Source of the DNA: Takakia lepidozioides
Taxonomy: Eukaryota; Streptophyta; Takakiopsida; Takakiales; Takakiaceae
Length of the DNA: 64,000 nucleotides
Direction: 5' to 3'
NCBI GenBank assembly: GCA_030704615.1
Contig: CM060733.1
Location: forward strand, 44,952,001-45,016,000
Below the pieces are notes generated by a model, which had not been told where the DNA came from, made no database searches, and saw only the letters and a program-made list of their open reading frames with translations. A program made the position numbers and the translations under genes. Positions 9,692-20,474 of this stretch are shown here, piece after piece. Within the stretch, counting starts at the first letter, position 1, and every line of letters starts with the position of its first letter.

Positions 9692-12600
9692 GTGCAAGCT
9701 GAGACTCCATTCAAGAAACAAGAACAAGAAACAAAGAAGATTATGAGTGGAAAAATAGGTGTTATCCCGAATAACCAGTGTCTCGACAGGAGGGGCAATC
9801 AAAGCTATAGCTTTGTAGCTATGGCGGATGTCACGGACTATAGACTAGCTCTACTTCTTACACAGTGGCGCAAGGAAGGACAGGTTGAAAGTACTTTCTC
9901 TCTCACTCACTATTTGCAAGCCCCGCAGGCTTACACTCACTTGTCTGTTCCATTCTGTGCTAATCACACTTTCATGTTATATGTATTACAAGCTTTCCTA
10001 CAGCTATTCCAAACAAGGCCTTCTTGTTTGTCCGGGATGAAGCGAATTAGACAGATGGAGGATCTCCGAGTGAAGAGCACGACGATTTTACAAAGACAAA
10101 CAATCGCCACACCACAGGCAGTGTAGCTGCTGAAGGAATTGCGGTTGGAGGGACTGCTGCGCAAAGAATGGTCTTTGCATCATCAGGATTTGATGATCCA
10201 ATTCATCAAGAACTTCGAGCCACGGACAGGAGTTATCTAGGTGAAGGGAGTAGATATACAAGTTACTCCGCAGTACTTGCAACAGCTTTTTGAATTACCA
10301 TTTGGTAATGTGAGCGTGGACGAGCACAGGGCAAGATTGCAAGTAGGGGATCTTTTCCAAGAAATGAGTTTCTTCAGGAACCAGGGATTCACTTGCAGCA
10401 AAGCCGAGTATCTAGGGTTGAGGGAAATTGGTTAGATACTAAACATTTTGTTTGCCATGAAACAGAATCAACAGTATCTCGGCAGATCTTTTACGAATGA
10501 GGTTCTGAAAGCCTTGAGAGGAGATGATGTAGCATGGGCGGAGATGATGCACAGTGGTTTGGTGGAGGAGAAGAAACGGTTACAGACTACTACTGCCAAG
10601 TCCCCAATCATTGTGTCTTTCCCAATTATTGCACAGATTATCTTTGATTTTTGCTTGCTTGATGCGCAAGAACGCAAAGTAATGGGGGTGTTTGAAGTAG
10701 CCACAACTGCAGTTGAGGAGCAAGGCTCTTCACAGGGTGAAAGGGGATTAGAGAGGCAGTACTAGTCCAAGAGACAGAAGAGGGATGCAACTGTAGTGGC
10801 GGATCCACTGGCCACAAGGAATCATCACGATGATGTTTCCATAGCTCCTGCGCAGGATGAGGTGCAGTAGCACAATAGGTTGTTATTACTGGAAGCACGA
10901 CCATTAGAGAGAGAGGAAGAAGTCACCTCAGTACCACGGCCAACACGGTTGCCCCAGTGGTAACACAGACCAGACATGTTGTTACACAGGAGCCTCTTAT
11001 TGTGGAGAGAGAGGGATTGGACATCCCCACTACAGTGCAAGTAGTGGCTGAAATTGTTCTCTATGACAACTCTGGCATGGTCGGAGAACCCATAGTACCA
11101 AAGATGTAGAGTCTGCCCAAGGAAATCCTTGCTATGCAGGTTATGCCCAAACCTGTGGCGGAGGCTAAAAGGGTAAAAGGCAAGAGTACTGCAGCACTTG
11201 TGGAAGATGAGGTTGCTTAGGAAGAAGATCCCGTGGGATCAAGGCCTGAATGGTTTGTGAAACATCAAACTATAGAGACTCAGGAAGAACAACAGCAGAT
11301 TTTCCATGAGGACCCACAACAGGCCATGCTCGTGAGTTCCATAAGTAGGAGTCTTAATCTGTTGGGCACCTATGTCAAGACTCATGTTCCTTCCACTCAA
11401 TTGGCAACATTGCGGGAAGAGCTCAAGCAAGAGCTTGAGGCAAGAATTGCCACTGAGTGTGCAAACAAGGTGGATATGGAGGCCAATCTCAAGTTGCAGA
11501 AAGAGTTGGAGGACATTAAAGCTACCTTACAGCTTGTCAATGAGAATTTAATTGAGTAGGGGAAGTTGCATGAAGTGCATAAGCAGCAGCTATATCAGAT
11601 GCAGGCTCAACATGAGGGCAAGTTTCATGAAGTGAAGTTGCTTCATACAGAATTGGAAGTAGTCCATCAGATAATGACCATACGATGTGCCACACTAACG
11701 ACTAATCTGGAGATGGCTACACTAGAAATCAAGAACCAAGCTAAGAGATGTATAACGGTGGAGACAAAGGCAATGGAGCAGGGAGACTCATTGCTGACAT
11801 GAAGGCTATCATTTGTAGTAATGAGGATAACATTCAGTAGTTTCATCAGGTCAATGCTCAGAAGGACAGGTATATCTTTGAGTTGCAGCAAACAATCACA
11901 ATACGGGAGAAAGAGCTTTCTGTGACTAACAAGGCCTGGAAAAAAGCCAATAATCTGTCAGCTGCCTATGCAGATCTAGTTGAGCCTCATGGGGATCGCA
12001 TGAAGAATTTACAACAACAATTGGAAGCATACAGGCTCAAGGAGGAGCATGATCTCCGTGGTGTTATACATGACTTGGTAGATAATCATCTTTTGCAATA
12101 GTGGTTAACACAAGGGCCAGTGGAAGGGAAAACATCAAGGAAGCTCACCCAAGAAGACATGAATGATCTCAGGCTACGGGTGCAGAACATTGCCACAACA
12201 CTATAGACAATGTCTACAGTCGGATAGCTGAGTTGCAGGAGGATGTAGAAGCGCTGCAGACTCAAGTAGAGGACTTGAGCTCTAACATTGACAAAAGGGT
12301 CTTTGTTCCTGAGGAACAGCTTATGGCTACTTATTTGCAGGCACGGACTTTGATTTTCCAATCTTCAGCACATGGAGTGTCGGACTTACCAACATCAGGA
12401 GAGACTATGACAACAACATCAGTACAACAGCCACAGCTTGTCGACAGTGTTGATACTATGGCACTGCAGCAATCACTGTATGAGGTTTGGGGTGATGCTT
12501 CTTTTAACCCACCTACTACTCTTGCTGAACTTGAATACAATCAGACTATGATTTTGCCCTTCAACCACATTCCCATTGTTATGGATTTGGCTTGGAAATA

Positions 12601-13198
12601 ATTCAGTCCTCCGGAGTCTTTGACACACTATTACCAGATTATGCGCATTTGGTTGCCAGTGGCAACGCGGACTAAAGTTCTTCGAATAGACAGACCCACT
12701 GAAGATCACCATTTTGCACGGTACTGGTCTGAGGCAATGACCATGCTGAAGGAATTAATTGCCTTCCAGATTGTTCATGGATTCATCTACACCAAGACCA
12801 AGGAGGTACCTAGTTTGGTTATGGGTTGTGGGCTATATTATTCTGCTTGTTTTATTTTACGCTACCACACTGAGCAATAGAAGATGCAGATGAGGTTTCA
12901 GACTTATTCCCAAGGGGACCATTGGATGTTACCTCCAGTCCCACCACACACATATTTGTATGATGTAAGGATCATGCTTGAGAAGGATCCTCAACTCCGT
13001 TCTTGGTTTACTTTTGCTTTAGAAAACTTGGCCAATGAGAACTTAGGTCTTGATCACCTCTTTCCTAAGGGGCATGAAGCCAAAAAGTGGTTACACTTTT
13101 CCAACGTCATTGACACCCCACTCAGCTATATATATGATGAACTGCGGGCATACATTAATCTTGCCCAAAAGAGATTGATACAAGTCTTAAAGTATTAA
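9692..13198 (+). pseudogene. 3.5-kb decayed coding region with coiled coil, unknown function
   Basis: Coding sense continues over about 1150 codons across frame 2, then 1, then 0, then 2, with frameshifts near 10950, 11780 and 12200. Eleven internal stops occur, ten of them TAG (10124, 10238, 10433, 10763, 10868, 11107, 11218, 11557, 11838, 12878; all in frame with the local reading) and one TAA (12599). The part at 11390-12100 is rich in E, K, L and Q heptads (ELKQELEARIATECANK, KELEDIKATLQLVNENL), clearly coiled coil. The C-terminal 200 codons are globular (THYYQIMRIWLPVATRT). I recognise no family. A retroelement gag-like or structural protein is possible. Confidence 0.5.
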
Positions 13199-13346
13199 CT
13201 TCTAGACACGGTGGGTATACATTGTATGCTAGTTAGGATTTCGGAGAAGCCAAAAAAGGTCAGGAAACAGAAGGCCAACGGGGGGAAGATGATTCGGATA
13301 TTATGATTCGGACAAGCTGGACCGGAAACTTGCGAAAAGATGGTGG

Positions 13347-13660
13347 GTGGAAAAAAATATTGCATCAGTTTTTACTGTGAATGTCACCCCGCCTCCCCCC
13401 CCCCCCCCCCCCCCTCCCAAGGACATGACATCGGATGTCTTTGCCATTGGGAAGATAGCGGTACGAATAAATGGCGATGCTCATTATAATCAAAGTATGT
13501 TCAAGGACCAATCTACGGGAGGTTGTTGGCATTCAATGCTACAAAGGTTGTATAACAACAATAAGAGGGAGAGAGTCACATTAGCCCACGTAGTACGTCG
13601 ATTCATAGGCAAGCCATTCTATTGGCCTGAGCCAGTAGACGTATATATGACGGAGTAGAC
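13347..13660 (+). CDS. Hypothetical 103-codon frame with polyproline, followed by polyadenylation signals
   Basis: The frame reads through a run of about 20 cytosines (13391-13415), giving ten prolines, and ends DVYMTE at 13656. The poly-C run is slippery, so the frame upstream of it is unreliable. About 90 bases downstream lies AATAAATAAAG, a good plant polyadenylation signal; a similar ATAAATAAA stands at 1510. It may be the 3' end of the decayed region before it. The function is unknown. Confidence 0.3.
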
Positions 13661-13851
13661 CATACTACATAGTCTCGTAGATATTAGATTTGCAGCGGTA
13701 CAATGGTTCATTTGTGAAGACATAATTCAATTTTGATCGTGCATGTAATAAATAAAGTCTCTTGTAAATACTACATTGCATATACTCGACCCAAGCAACT
13801 GTCATCACAACATAAATGGTTTGTGTATTGTATCACTGTTTATATTTGTAA

Positions 13852-14201
13852 TGTTCTAACGTTTCTGATAGGGTTATGAGAAAACGATGTATTAGTTCCG
13901 TAGGAGTTAGACAACAAACGTCCCACATCTCATTCGGATGTGCGACACTACCATGAGAGGCATGAATCCGTAAGTAACAAGTGCATATGCGACCTCCGAA
14001 GTCCGAACGTTCGATACTAGATCCAACAAATGGTCTACTGGAACGTCCGGAGGTCGTATGTACATCGGTTACTTACAGACTTGTGCAGCTCATGGTAGTG
14101 TCGCATATGAGAATGAGATATGGAACGTAAGTTGACTAACTCCTATGGAACCAATACATCGTTTTCTCATAATCCTATCAGAAACGTTGGAACATTAGAA
14201 C
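13852..14201. repeat. Long inverted repeat (foldback/MITE-like)
   Basis: Two arms of about 150 bp (13852-14005 and about 14045-14201) are reverse complements with roughly one mismatch in ten. For example, TTTCTGATAGGGTTATGAG is answered by CTCATAATCCTATCAGAAA. A loop of about 40 bases separates them. The element abuts the PPR fragment at 14195. It has the form of a foldback MITE and its transcript would be a long hairpin. Confidence 0.85.
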
Positions 14202-14748
14202 ATAGAAAACTTGAACTTATCTGGGATCCCGCCATCCCGTATCATTTGCTCATAGCTCTCCAAAGCCTCCCTACCATAACCATGCTGTGCATATCCTGCG
14301 ATCGATGCACTCCATGAGACTGTATTTCGTAGTGTCATTCTGTCAAACACTTGCTGTGCATCCACCACGCTCCCACATTTGGCATACATGGTAACAAGCG
14401 CGTTCTCCAAATTGATATATGATGCAATTCCAGCTTTGATGATATCAGCATGGACTCTTTGCCCTTTTCTAGGGCTCCTAGGCTGGCACGCGCATGGAGA
14501 ACGCAAATGAATGTGACCTTGTTGGGCTCCATCCCCTCTTGTATCATTTGCTCATAAATACCCGAAGCCTCCCTACCACAACCATGCTGAGAATATCCTG
14601 TGATCATCACATTCCAGGATATCACATTTCGGTGGGCCATACTGTCAAACACTATGTGTGCATCCCTTAGGCTCCCACATTTGGCAACAGTGACACAGTA
14701 CACGGCCGGTTTGTTGAAATGACATCTGTGAGGTTCGAGCGTATGCAA
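14195..14748 (-). pseudogene. PPR protein fragment (PLS type), frameshifted
   Basis: Reading downward from 14748, the first frame gives AKCGSLRDAHIVFDSMAHRN, VISWNVMITGYSQHGCGREA and NKVTFICVLHA. A frameshift near 14500-14510 then moves the sense to a second frame with KGQRVHADIIKAGI, NALVTMYAKCGSVVDAQQVF and TVSWSASIAGYAQHG. This is two to three PLS repeats of a plant pentatricopeptide protein; a full protein would need many more. There is no start, no targeting peptide and no E or DYW end, so it is a remnant. It ends at the foldback repeat. Confidence 0.85.
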
Positions 14749-17490
14749 TTTATTATTTACAACGGAACTTTATTTACCTGGGGGACCGGTATTGCTGCTA
14801 GAGCGCAAGTTGCAACTGATGGTGCGAGTTCTCTATTGATTGGAGCTGCACAATCAATGTCAACAATCATATTTACTGTAAGTTGTTTGATGCTATTATT
14901 GTTCCTCTAGCTGAATTCTGTAGTACTCTTTGCGGTTCACCATAAATAGAATGAATTGAAGATTTGGTGCTCAGTTCCTGGTTTTATGTCCGTGGTGGCT
15001 GATACGGAATTCAGAATATGGCAATCTCAGTGGACTTGATGTTGTTGGCATAGAAGTAACAAAATGATTCTTAAAGAAATCAGCTACATGAACATCGGCA
15101 GTATGAAATACTTAGCAATACATATGATTATTGAGATTGTTTGCACGAATTATTTGTGTTTGTGCCTTCAAGTGACGAACATTTTCGCCATAGTGCGGAA
15201 GAGGTGCATTGGCCATATTAAACGGTTGATGTGATACCATTTTACAAATGTATCACATCGAAATTTGTGAAAATATATCATATGAACCGTTCCATGTGGT
15301 TGACGAGCCCTGAGCGTGCGATCAGGGAGACGACATACTAGCCTAGTGGGGTCGTGGTAAGTCGCGGTGTAGGTTGGGCTCAAGGAACCGCCTATCCGGC
15401 TGTGGTTAGTGCAGGGTTCGCGGACTGTATGGGGGTCTGAACTATCGTTTCTAATTTCCTACCGGCAAAGAGGAGCTTAGATGCTCCCCTCTACAGGGCG
15501 ATTTACGTTTCCTAGTCCTACGGTCTGTTTATGGTTTTTAAGGTTTAGAACGTAACTGCCTTCCAAGTCTTGTTTATTACTAACACCTACTCTTTGGGTT
15601 CCCAAGCCGCTTATAGCCGGGGTCTATCTTACCCCTTCACAAAGCACCTCCCAAATCTAGGGAGGAGAGGACTCCACTTCCTTCTCTCAATGCCCCTCCG
15701 TCTCCGGGGCTTGAGCCAAGCTCTCCTAAAGAAGGGCTAAATTTGTCAATTTTCTATTTTTAGCTTGAGGAAAGTTAATAAGCAATGCAAGCTTTAATAA
15801 GTTAAAAGGGTCAATCAATCACCCTTTAGTCACTCAAGTTCTTATAAGTTCAAAAAGTTCAATCAAAAAGTCATAATTCTTATATGGGAATTTCCTCCTC
15901 AAGAAAAATAGGAAAATATTTATAAATTCAAAAATCCCAAAAAAATACCTCCCAGGAAGAATGTCATGGGGGAAGCCCAACGGTGCTAAAATAGCCCCTA
16001 TCAGATGGCGGGAACACCTCGGGAACCTCGGGGAATATCGGAGAACGTCAGGGCTGTCAGGTAATAGGTTCCCCATCGTTGGGAACTGCTGCGCTGTCGT
16101 GGATGTACAGAATCTGTCTAATGAAGCCCCCTGTCCATTCGTTAGTTCTTAAAACGTGCCCTCTTGAGGCGCAAATGTAATCTATGGTGGGACCAGGGAC
16201 TATTTCGTCCAAATTATAATAATTTAAGGGCTTCCAACGCGTTCCCCTCTCTGGAATCGGTCATCCTCTCCACGGGGGATTGACTCGTTGTGCCACTATA
16301 GCCGTGGAACCTGGGTAGTGTACTTTTGATCCACCCCCGTTTCTAGCTGCCTCTACCTCTCCTGCTCAACCTGGTGGGTCGCGCCTGCTCATTTCTGGCT
16401 AGGCTAACAAAAGGAGCATACACACAAAATGCTCCCACGAAATGAGCTCCCACGAGGCTCTCCCTACTAGCAAGACCGAGCTCCTACTTACTAGGACTTA
16501 AGCTTCTCAAGCAAAAATGGGGCTAGATTCCAACTTTAGCTCCTATGAAATAAACAAAGCAACAAACAAGCAAGAGGAAAGCACAAGTGAGAAGCAAGGG
16601 GGCCTTGCCTCTCTTATATACTACTTTGGTCCTAATATAATAATAATCATAATCATCATCATCATCATTAAAATAATGAGTAATAATAATAGTTTAGTCA
16701 AATCTATTGGGCTCATTCATGAGGGTCCTATTTGATCGACGGTCACGATCGCCTCTCCCAATTGTTTAAAAAGTTGTACTTTAATCCAATCTATTGGAAA
16801 ACTTGTTGACCAAGCAAGAACAAATAATAAAATATGAGCCCTGTATGGATTTCATCCAACAAATAGATTTTTTAATCCACTGGTAGATGAATTTCATCCA
16901 ATATGATGAATAATTGCTGATGTTGCCGCTGGATGGATGAAGTTCTCCGCTCATCCTCCAATTTTCATTGAATAAACCTTTTAAAAATAGATCACCGTGA
17001 GTGCTCCTTGCCTCGTAATTCGGTGCCGCTACAAACCTTAACCAAAACTTTCCAAATTTTGTGGGTAATTTAGGTAAGGCACTCTTGACGTTCTGGTAAA
17101 TCCTCGGGCTAATCAGAGCCTTCTAACTCTATTTTGTCGACGTACTCTTTGCGTCCCGTCGCTCCGAAAGACGACATCTTCCGTGGAGTATCAAACTTGG
17201 TGGTGCTTCTCCGGATCTTCCACCCTGCCACTGACTCTCTGATTGCGGGAGACATCTCATTCTTAAAGTGTTTCCATTTTTCCTAGTTTTGGCACCATAC
17301 TGCCGAAACTGCCTTCATAATGAATAAAAACCATCGAAAAATAAATATGTGTCTAAATATGTATCTACATATATGACGACCAATAGGGAATACTCGCCCC
17401 AAGTGTGAAAGAATCCATCTCTGGTTCGTAAATCCCCTACTAGGGTATCCCTGATATCGCTTGCAATCAACGACAATCTTGAAGTGAGCT
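14749..17490. other. Non-coding stretch; microsatellite near 16636-16690
   Basis: No protein-like frame was found. A degenerate ATAATAATC/ATC microsatellite lies at about 16636-16690. Between 15170 and 15260, on the minus strand, the string AAAATGGTATCACATC resembles an LTR-element primer-binding region, but I could not find the LTR, so no element is called. Confidence 0.45.
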
Positions 17491-17529
17491 GAAAAAAAAT
17501 GAAGAATAAAGATTCACATGAGCTCTCCC

Positions 17530-17705
17530 GCTTTGGAGAGAGTTCGAGTCTTCCGGGAGTGAAGATGAAAATAAAAAGAAAAAGACAAAAAATGTTTCAA
17601 AGCCACCCGACTTGCCCCCTTCAGAGAGAGTTTGAGTTCCTAGATAAAAAATATTTCAAAACCACCATTTCTCCCCCACTAGACTGGGTTCGAATCCCCT
17701 AGATG
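17530..17705 (+). repeat. Three repeated B-box-like units
   Basis: Near-repeats of the phrase GAGAGAGTTCGAGTC occur at about 17537 and 17620 (GAGAGAGTTTGAGTTCC), and a perfect Pol III B-box core GGGTTCGAATCCC at about 17686. They are separated by A-rich stretches. No A box is at tRNA distance, so these look like ends of tRNA-derived SINEs or decayed copies rather than tRNA genes. Confidence 0.35.
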
Positions 17706-17794
17706 ATGAAAGAAGATATGATCGGTACTAGATTGGTTGTTCTATGCTAAAATGGTCTTGGAAACTCTTTGAGCCTGTGCTCGTATATCAGCGG

Positions 17795-18195
17795 GAAATG
17801 ATTGGATACTTCTGAGCTTCGGAGGACCCTACACCGGAAATGCCTTCGATTCTCGGCCAGGCTAAATAGCAATGGAAAGGATTGGATACTATGAGGACCC
17901 TACTCAATATGGGTGCCCCGGAACTGTCATCGGGTGCCCCGACCTAAGACCTAAATGGGGATGCTCCCAACAGTTTGCTCCCGGGATGTGCCTCGATGGG
18001 TCACTCCCAAATAGTAGCAGACAAGATTGGATACCCGAGGACCCTACCCATGAATAGAGGCACCAAAATGTAACCTAAGAACCCGACTACTCTCATGGCT
18101 CGCAGGGATCTCTCATGGATTTCGCAGAGCTCCTGGTGAAATACATGACTGAAAATGATTGGATACTTCTGAGCTTCAGAGGACCCTACCCTGGC
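17795..18195 (+). repeat. Four dispersed copies of a short direct repeat
   Basis: The pair GATTGGATAC ... GAGGACCCTAC appears four times, starting near 17800, 17878, 18024 and 18156, at spacings of roughly 80-145 bases. The 17800 and 18156 copies share the longest text (ATGATTGGATACTTCTGAGC). There is no coding sense. Confidence 0.6.
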
Positions 18196-18439
18196 TTGAT
18201 GCACCAAAATACCTATCTAAGAGGTCACATGCCATTTTGGATTTTCCTGTGCCTAATAAGCTTCATTCATGTGAGGGGAGCAGCAGCCACTGCTCTACAA
18301 TCTCTCCTTTTACCCCCTCACTGCTTTGCTAACTTTTCTCTCCCTATGAGAACACAACAGCGGGGTAGAGTAGGAATGAAACAGGACGCACCATTATGGG
18401 TGACGCCAAAGATGCACCATTCGGTTGCCATCTCAAAAA

Positions 18440-19380
18440 AAAAAATTCAGGGTTAGAATCCCCGTGCGGGAAGTCGCAGTGCTCCATGCAAGGAGCATCA
18501 GTATACTGCAGAATGCTTGATGCAACAAGCATTTAATTTTTCTCGAGATATGCTTTGAGCAGACACAGATATATTCTGTGATATAAGAAATGCAAGTAAT
18601 GATCGACAGTATGCATTGAATAAGAGTGCATATATTAGCCATCCCATTGTTCCCATTCTTGCACCTGTGGTTCTTCACTTGGTGAAGAAAAGAAAAGAAA
18701 AGAAAGCTCACAACATGTGGTTAATAACAAGGTATCTAATACACCCCTAGCTTGGCAGATGAATGGTCATAGCTTTCTTAGCTGACGCCATATAACTACT
18801 CCTAAAAAGTAGGTTAGATTACTGCATCTCAAGGTCTGTCCCTGTAGACTCCAATAACTACCCGAAAATCACACTGGAGAAAATAATTCACCTCATCATT
18901 GCAACTATGTCGCCTTGCATCCTAAGATCTATCCTGGAACTCCAATAAAGGGTGAGAAAACAAACTGGATAGGAGCCTTATTGACTTCCTCCCGATGGAA
19001 AATTCACTTAATCGTTGCAACTACGTTGCCCCGCACCCCGGGTTGTCATTCCCCGAGCTCCAATAATAAGTGGTAAAGAACTAGAGGGAGAAGAAAAGAT
19101 ATCACTTACATATGATAGCGTTTGCACCGGATACCATTGACCCGAGTGGGGAACGCCTATCCCCGTAGTGTCTCCAGCTGCAATTAACATCTACCCCGTG
19201 TCTCGAAACTGGAATCCAGCCGTCCCTCGGTACCCAGGGTACCTATATCCTCCACCCACCCGGTGTCCCCCAGACACCTACAGTCTCCGCCTGCTTTTAG
19301 TATAGGGCCCACTTTTGAAAGGGGGCAGTAGTCGTGAGGCGAAGTGACTCTTAGTTACGCCGGTCTCGGCTAGAGTCTTT
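18440..19380. other. Non-coding stretch with AAAAG microsatellite and a direct duplication
   Basis: An (AAAAG)n tract lies at about 18683-18706. A diverged direct duplication of about 65 bases occurs at 18885-18950 and 19003-19068 (both end with GAGCTCCAATAA or GAACTCCAATAA). Another B-box-like phrase (GGGTTAGAATCCCC) is at 18449. No gene is supported. Confidence 0.45.
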
Positions 19381-19382
19381 TT

Positions 19383-19665
19383 TCAATTACTAAAAATCAT
19401 TTCATCATATATTGGAAAATTGCTGGAGCATTTGTAAGACCAAAATGCATAACACTGTATTTAAAATGTGCATACCTTGTTCGAAAAGCCGTTTTTCATT
19501 CGTCTCCTTCTTTTATCCATACAATGTTATAAGCTCATCTCAAGTTAATTTTGGTGAAAATCTTCAATTCTCCTAGCTGGTCGAAATGCCAAAAAATCAG
19601 CGGCAATTGATAACGATTCTTAATTGTGACTTTGTTGAGACCGCGATAGTCTACACATGACCCGT
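19383..19665 (-). pseudogene. Ty3-type reverse transcriptase fragment
   Basis: On the minus strand the sequence reads [20 protein letters not shown], then IFTKINLR, then a TGA stop, then [19 protein letters not shown] and [15 protein letters not shown]. This is the classic finger and palm entry of Ty3/gypsy reverse transcriptases, up to just before the catalytic YxDD, which is not present. At least one stop breaks it. It lies head to head with an integrase fragment of opposite orientation. Confidence 0.8.
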
Positions 19666-19925
19666 TTTTTTTTTTTACAAAAAAATATAGGCACTCGCAA
19701 TAGAGGCATAATCCATTCGAGCGCCGTCTTTGTTTTTCTTATGGCGTTATTGACTTCAATCGGACAACTCAATCTGCATATGATCACTACCGGATTTCTG
19801 ATGGATTGTTGTGTTTGGTGCCGTAGTAGCAGCGGCATGATGCGTTGTCGACTATCCAGATCGATTCTCTTGACGTCTTTCGAACTAACGATTATCGCAT
19901 GCAATGACTTGGGTGATGAATTCGC

Positions 19926-20474
19926 TCAGTGTACGGCCAAACGGAAAGAGTGAATTCCGTAGTGAAGCAGTTCTTGCGGAATTACGTGTCGGCAGACCAA
20001 TCAGACTGGATGGAACACTTAGACGCGGCAGAGTTCTGTTATAATAACACAAAACACTCCGCAACGGGTGTTTCCCCTTTCGTATTGGTCTATGGAAAAG
20101 CACCTCTGGTGCCGACAAGTTGGGCCGCCCAGGACGTTGAGGAACCGGCAGTAGCGGCGGTACTGGAAGAACGCGAGCGTTTGTTGAAGCTCGCAAAGTA
20201 CAACATTGCCAAAGCTAGGAAACGGTATGAAAGGCAGGCGAATCGGAAGCGGAGGGAAGTGAAGTTTGAGGCAGGCACGGAGGTCTGGTTGAACATCAAG
20301 AATTTCCGACTACCTCTGGAAGTGAGTCCAAAGTTCGTACCTCCGTATGCGGGACCCTTTCGCATCCGGAAGGTTATGAATGAGGATGTGTATGAATTGG
20401 AGCTGCCGGCAAACAGCAAGGTGCATCCAGTATTCCACGTCTCCCTTTTGAAGCCTTACTTCAATCAATAAAAC
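19926..20474 (+). pseudogene. Ty3-type integrase C-terminal part
   Basis: A clean frame of about 180 codons begins inside the integrase core (YGQTERVNSVVKQFLRNYV, the region of the catalytic glutamate of the DDE triad). It continues through AEFCYNNTKHSATGVSPF and the GPY/F region (PPYAGPFRIRKVMNEDVYEL) and ends HPVFHVSLLKPYFNQ. No chromodomain follows. The N-terminal zinc and first catalytic aspartates are missing, so it is a 3' fragment. A purine-rich tract (CGAGGGGGCGAT) at about 20597 may be the polypurine tract. Confidence 0.85.

Noticed and set aside
15168-15383. Possible LTR element start with primer-binding site
   Set aside because: One primer-site-like string only; no LTR pair or coding sequence to support it.
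17680-17695. Possible tRNA gene at a perfect B box
   Set aside because: There is no A box at tRNA spacing and no acceptor-stem or anticodon-arm pairing.
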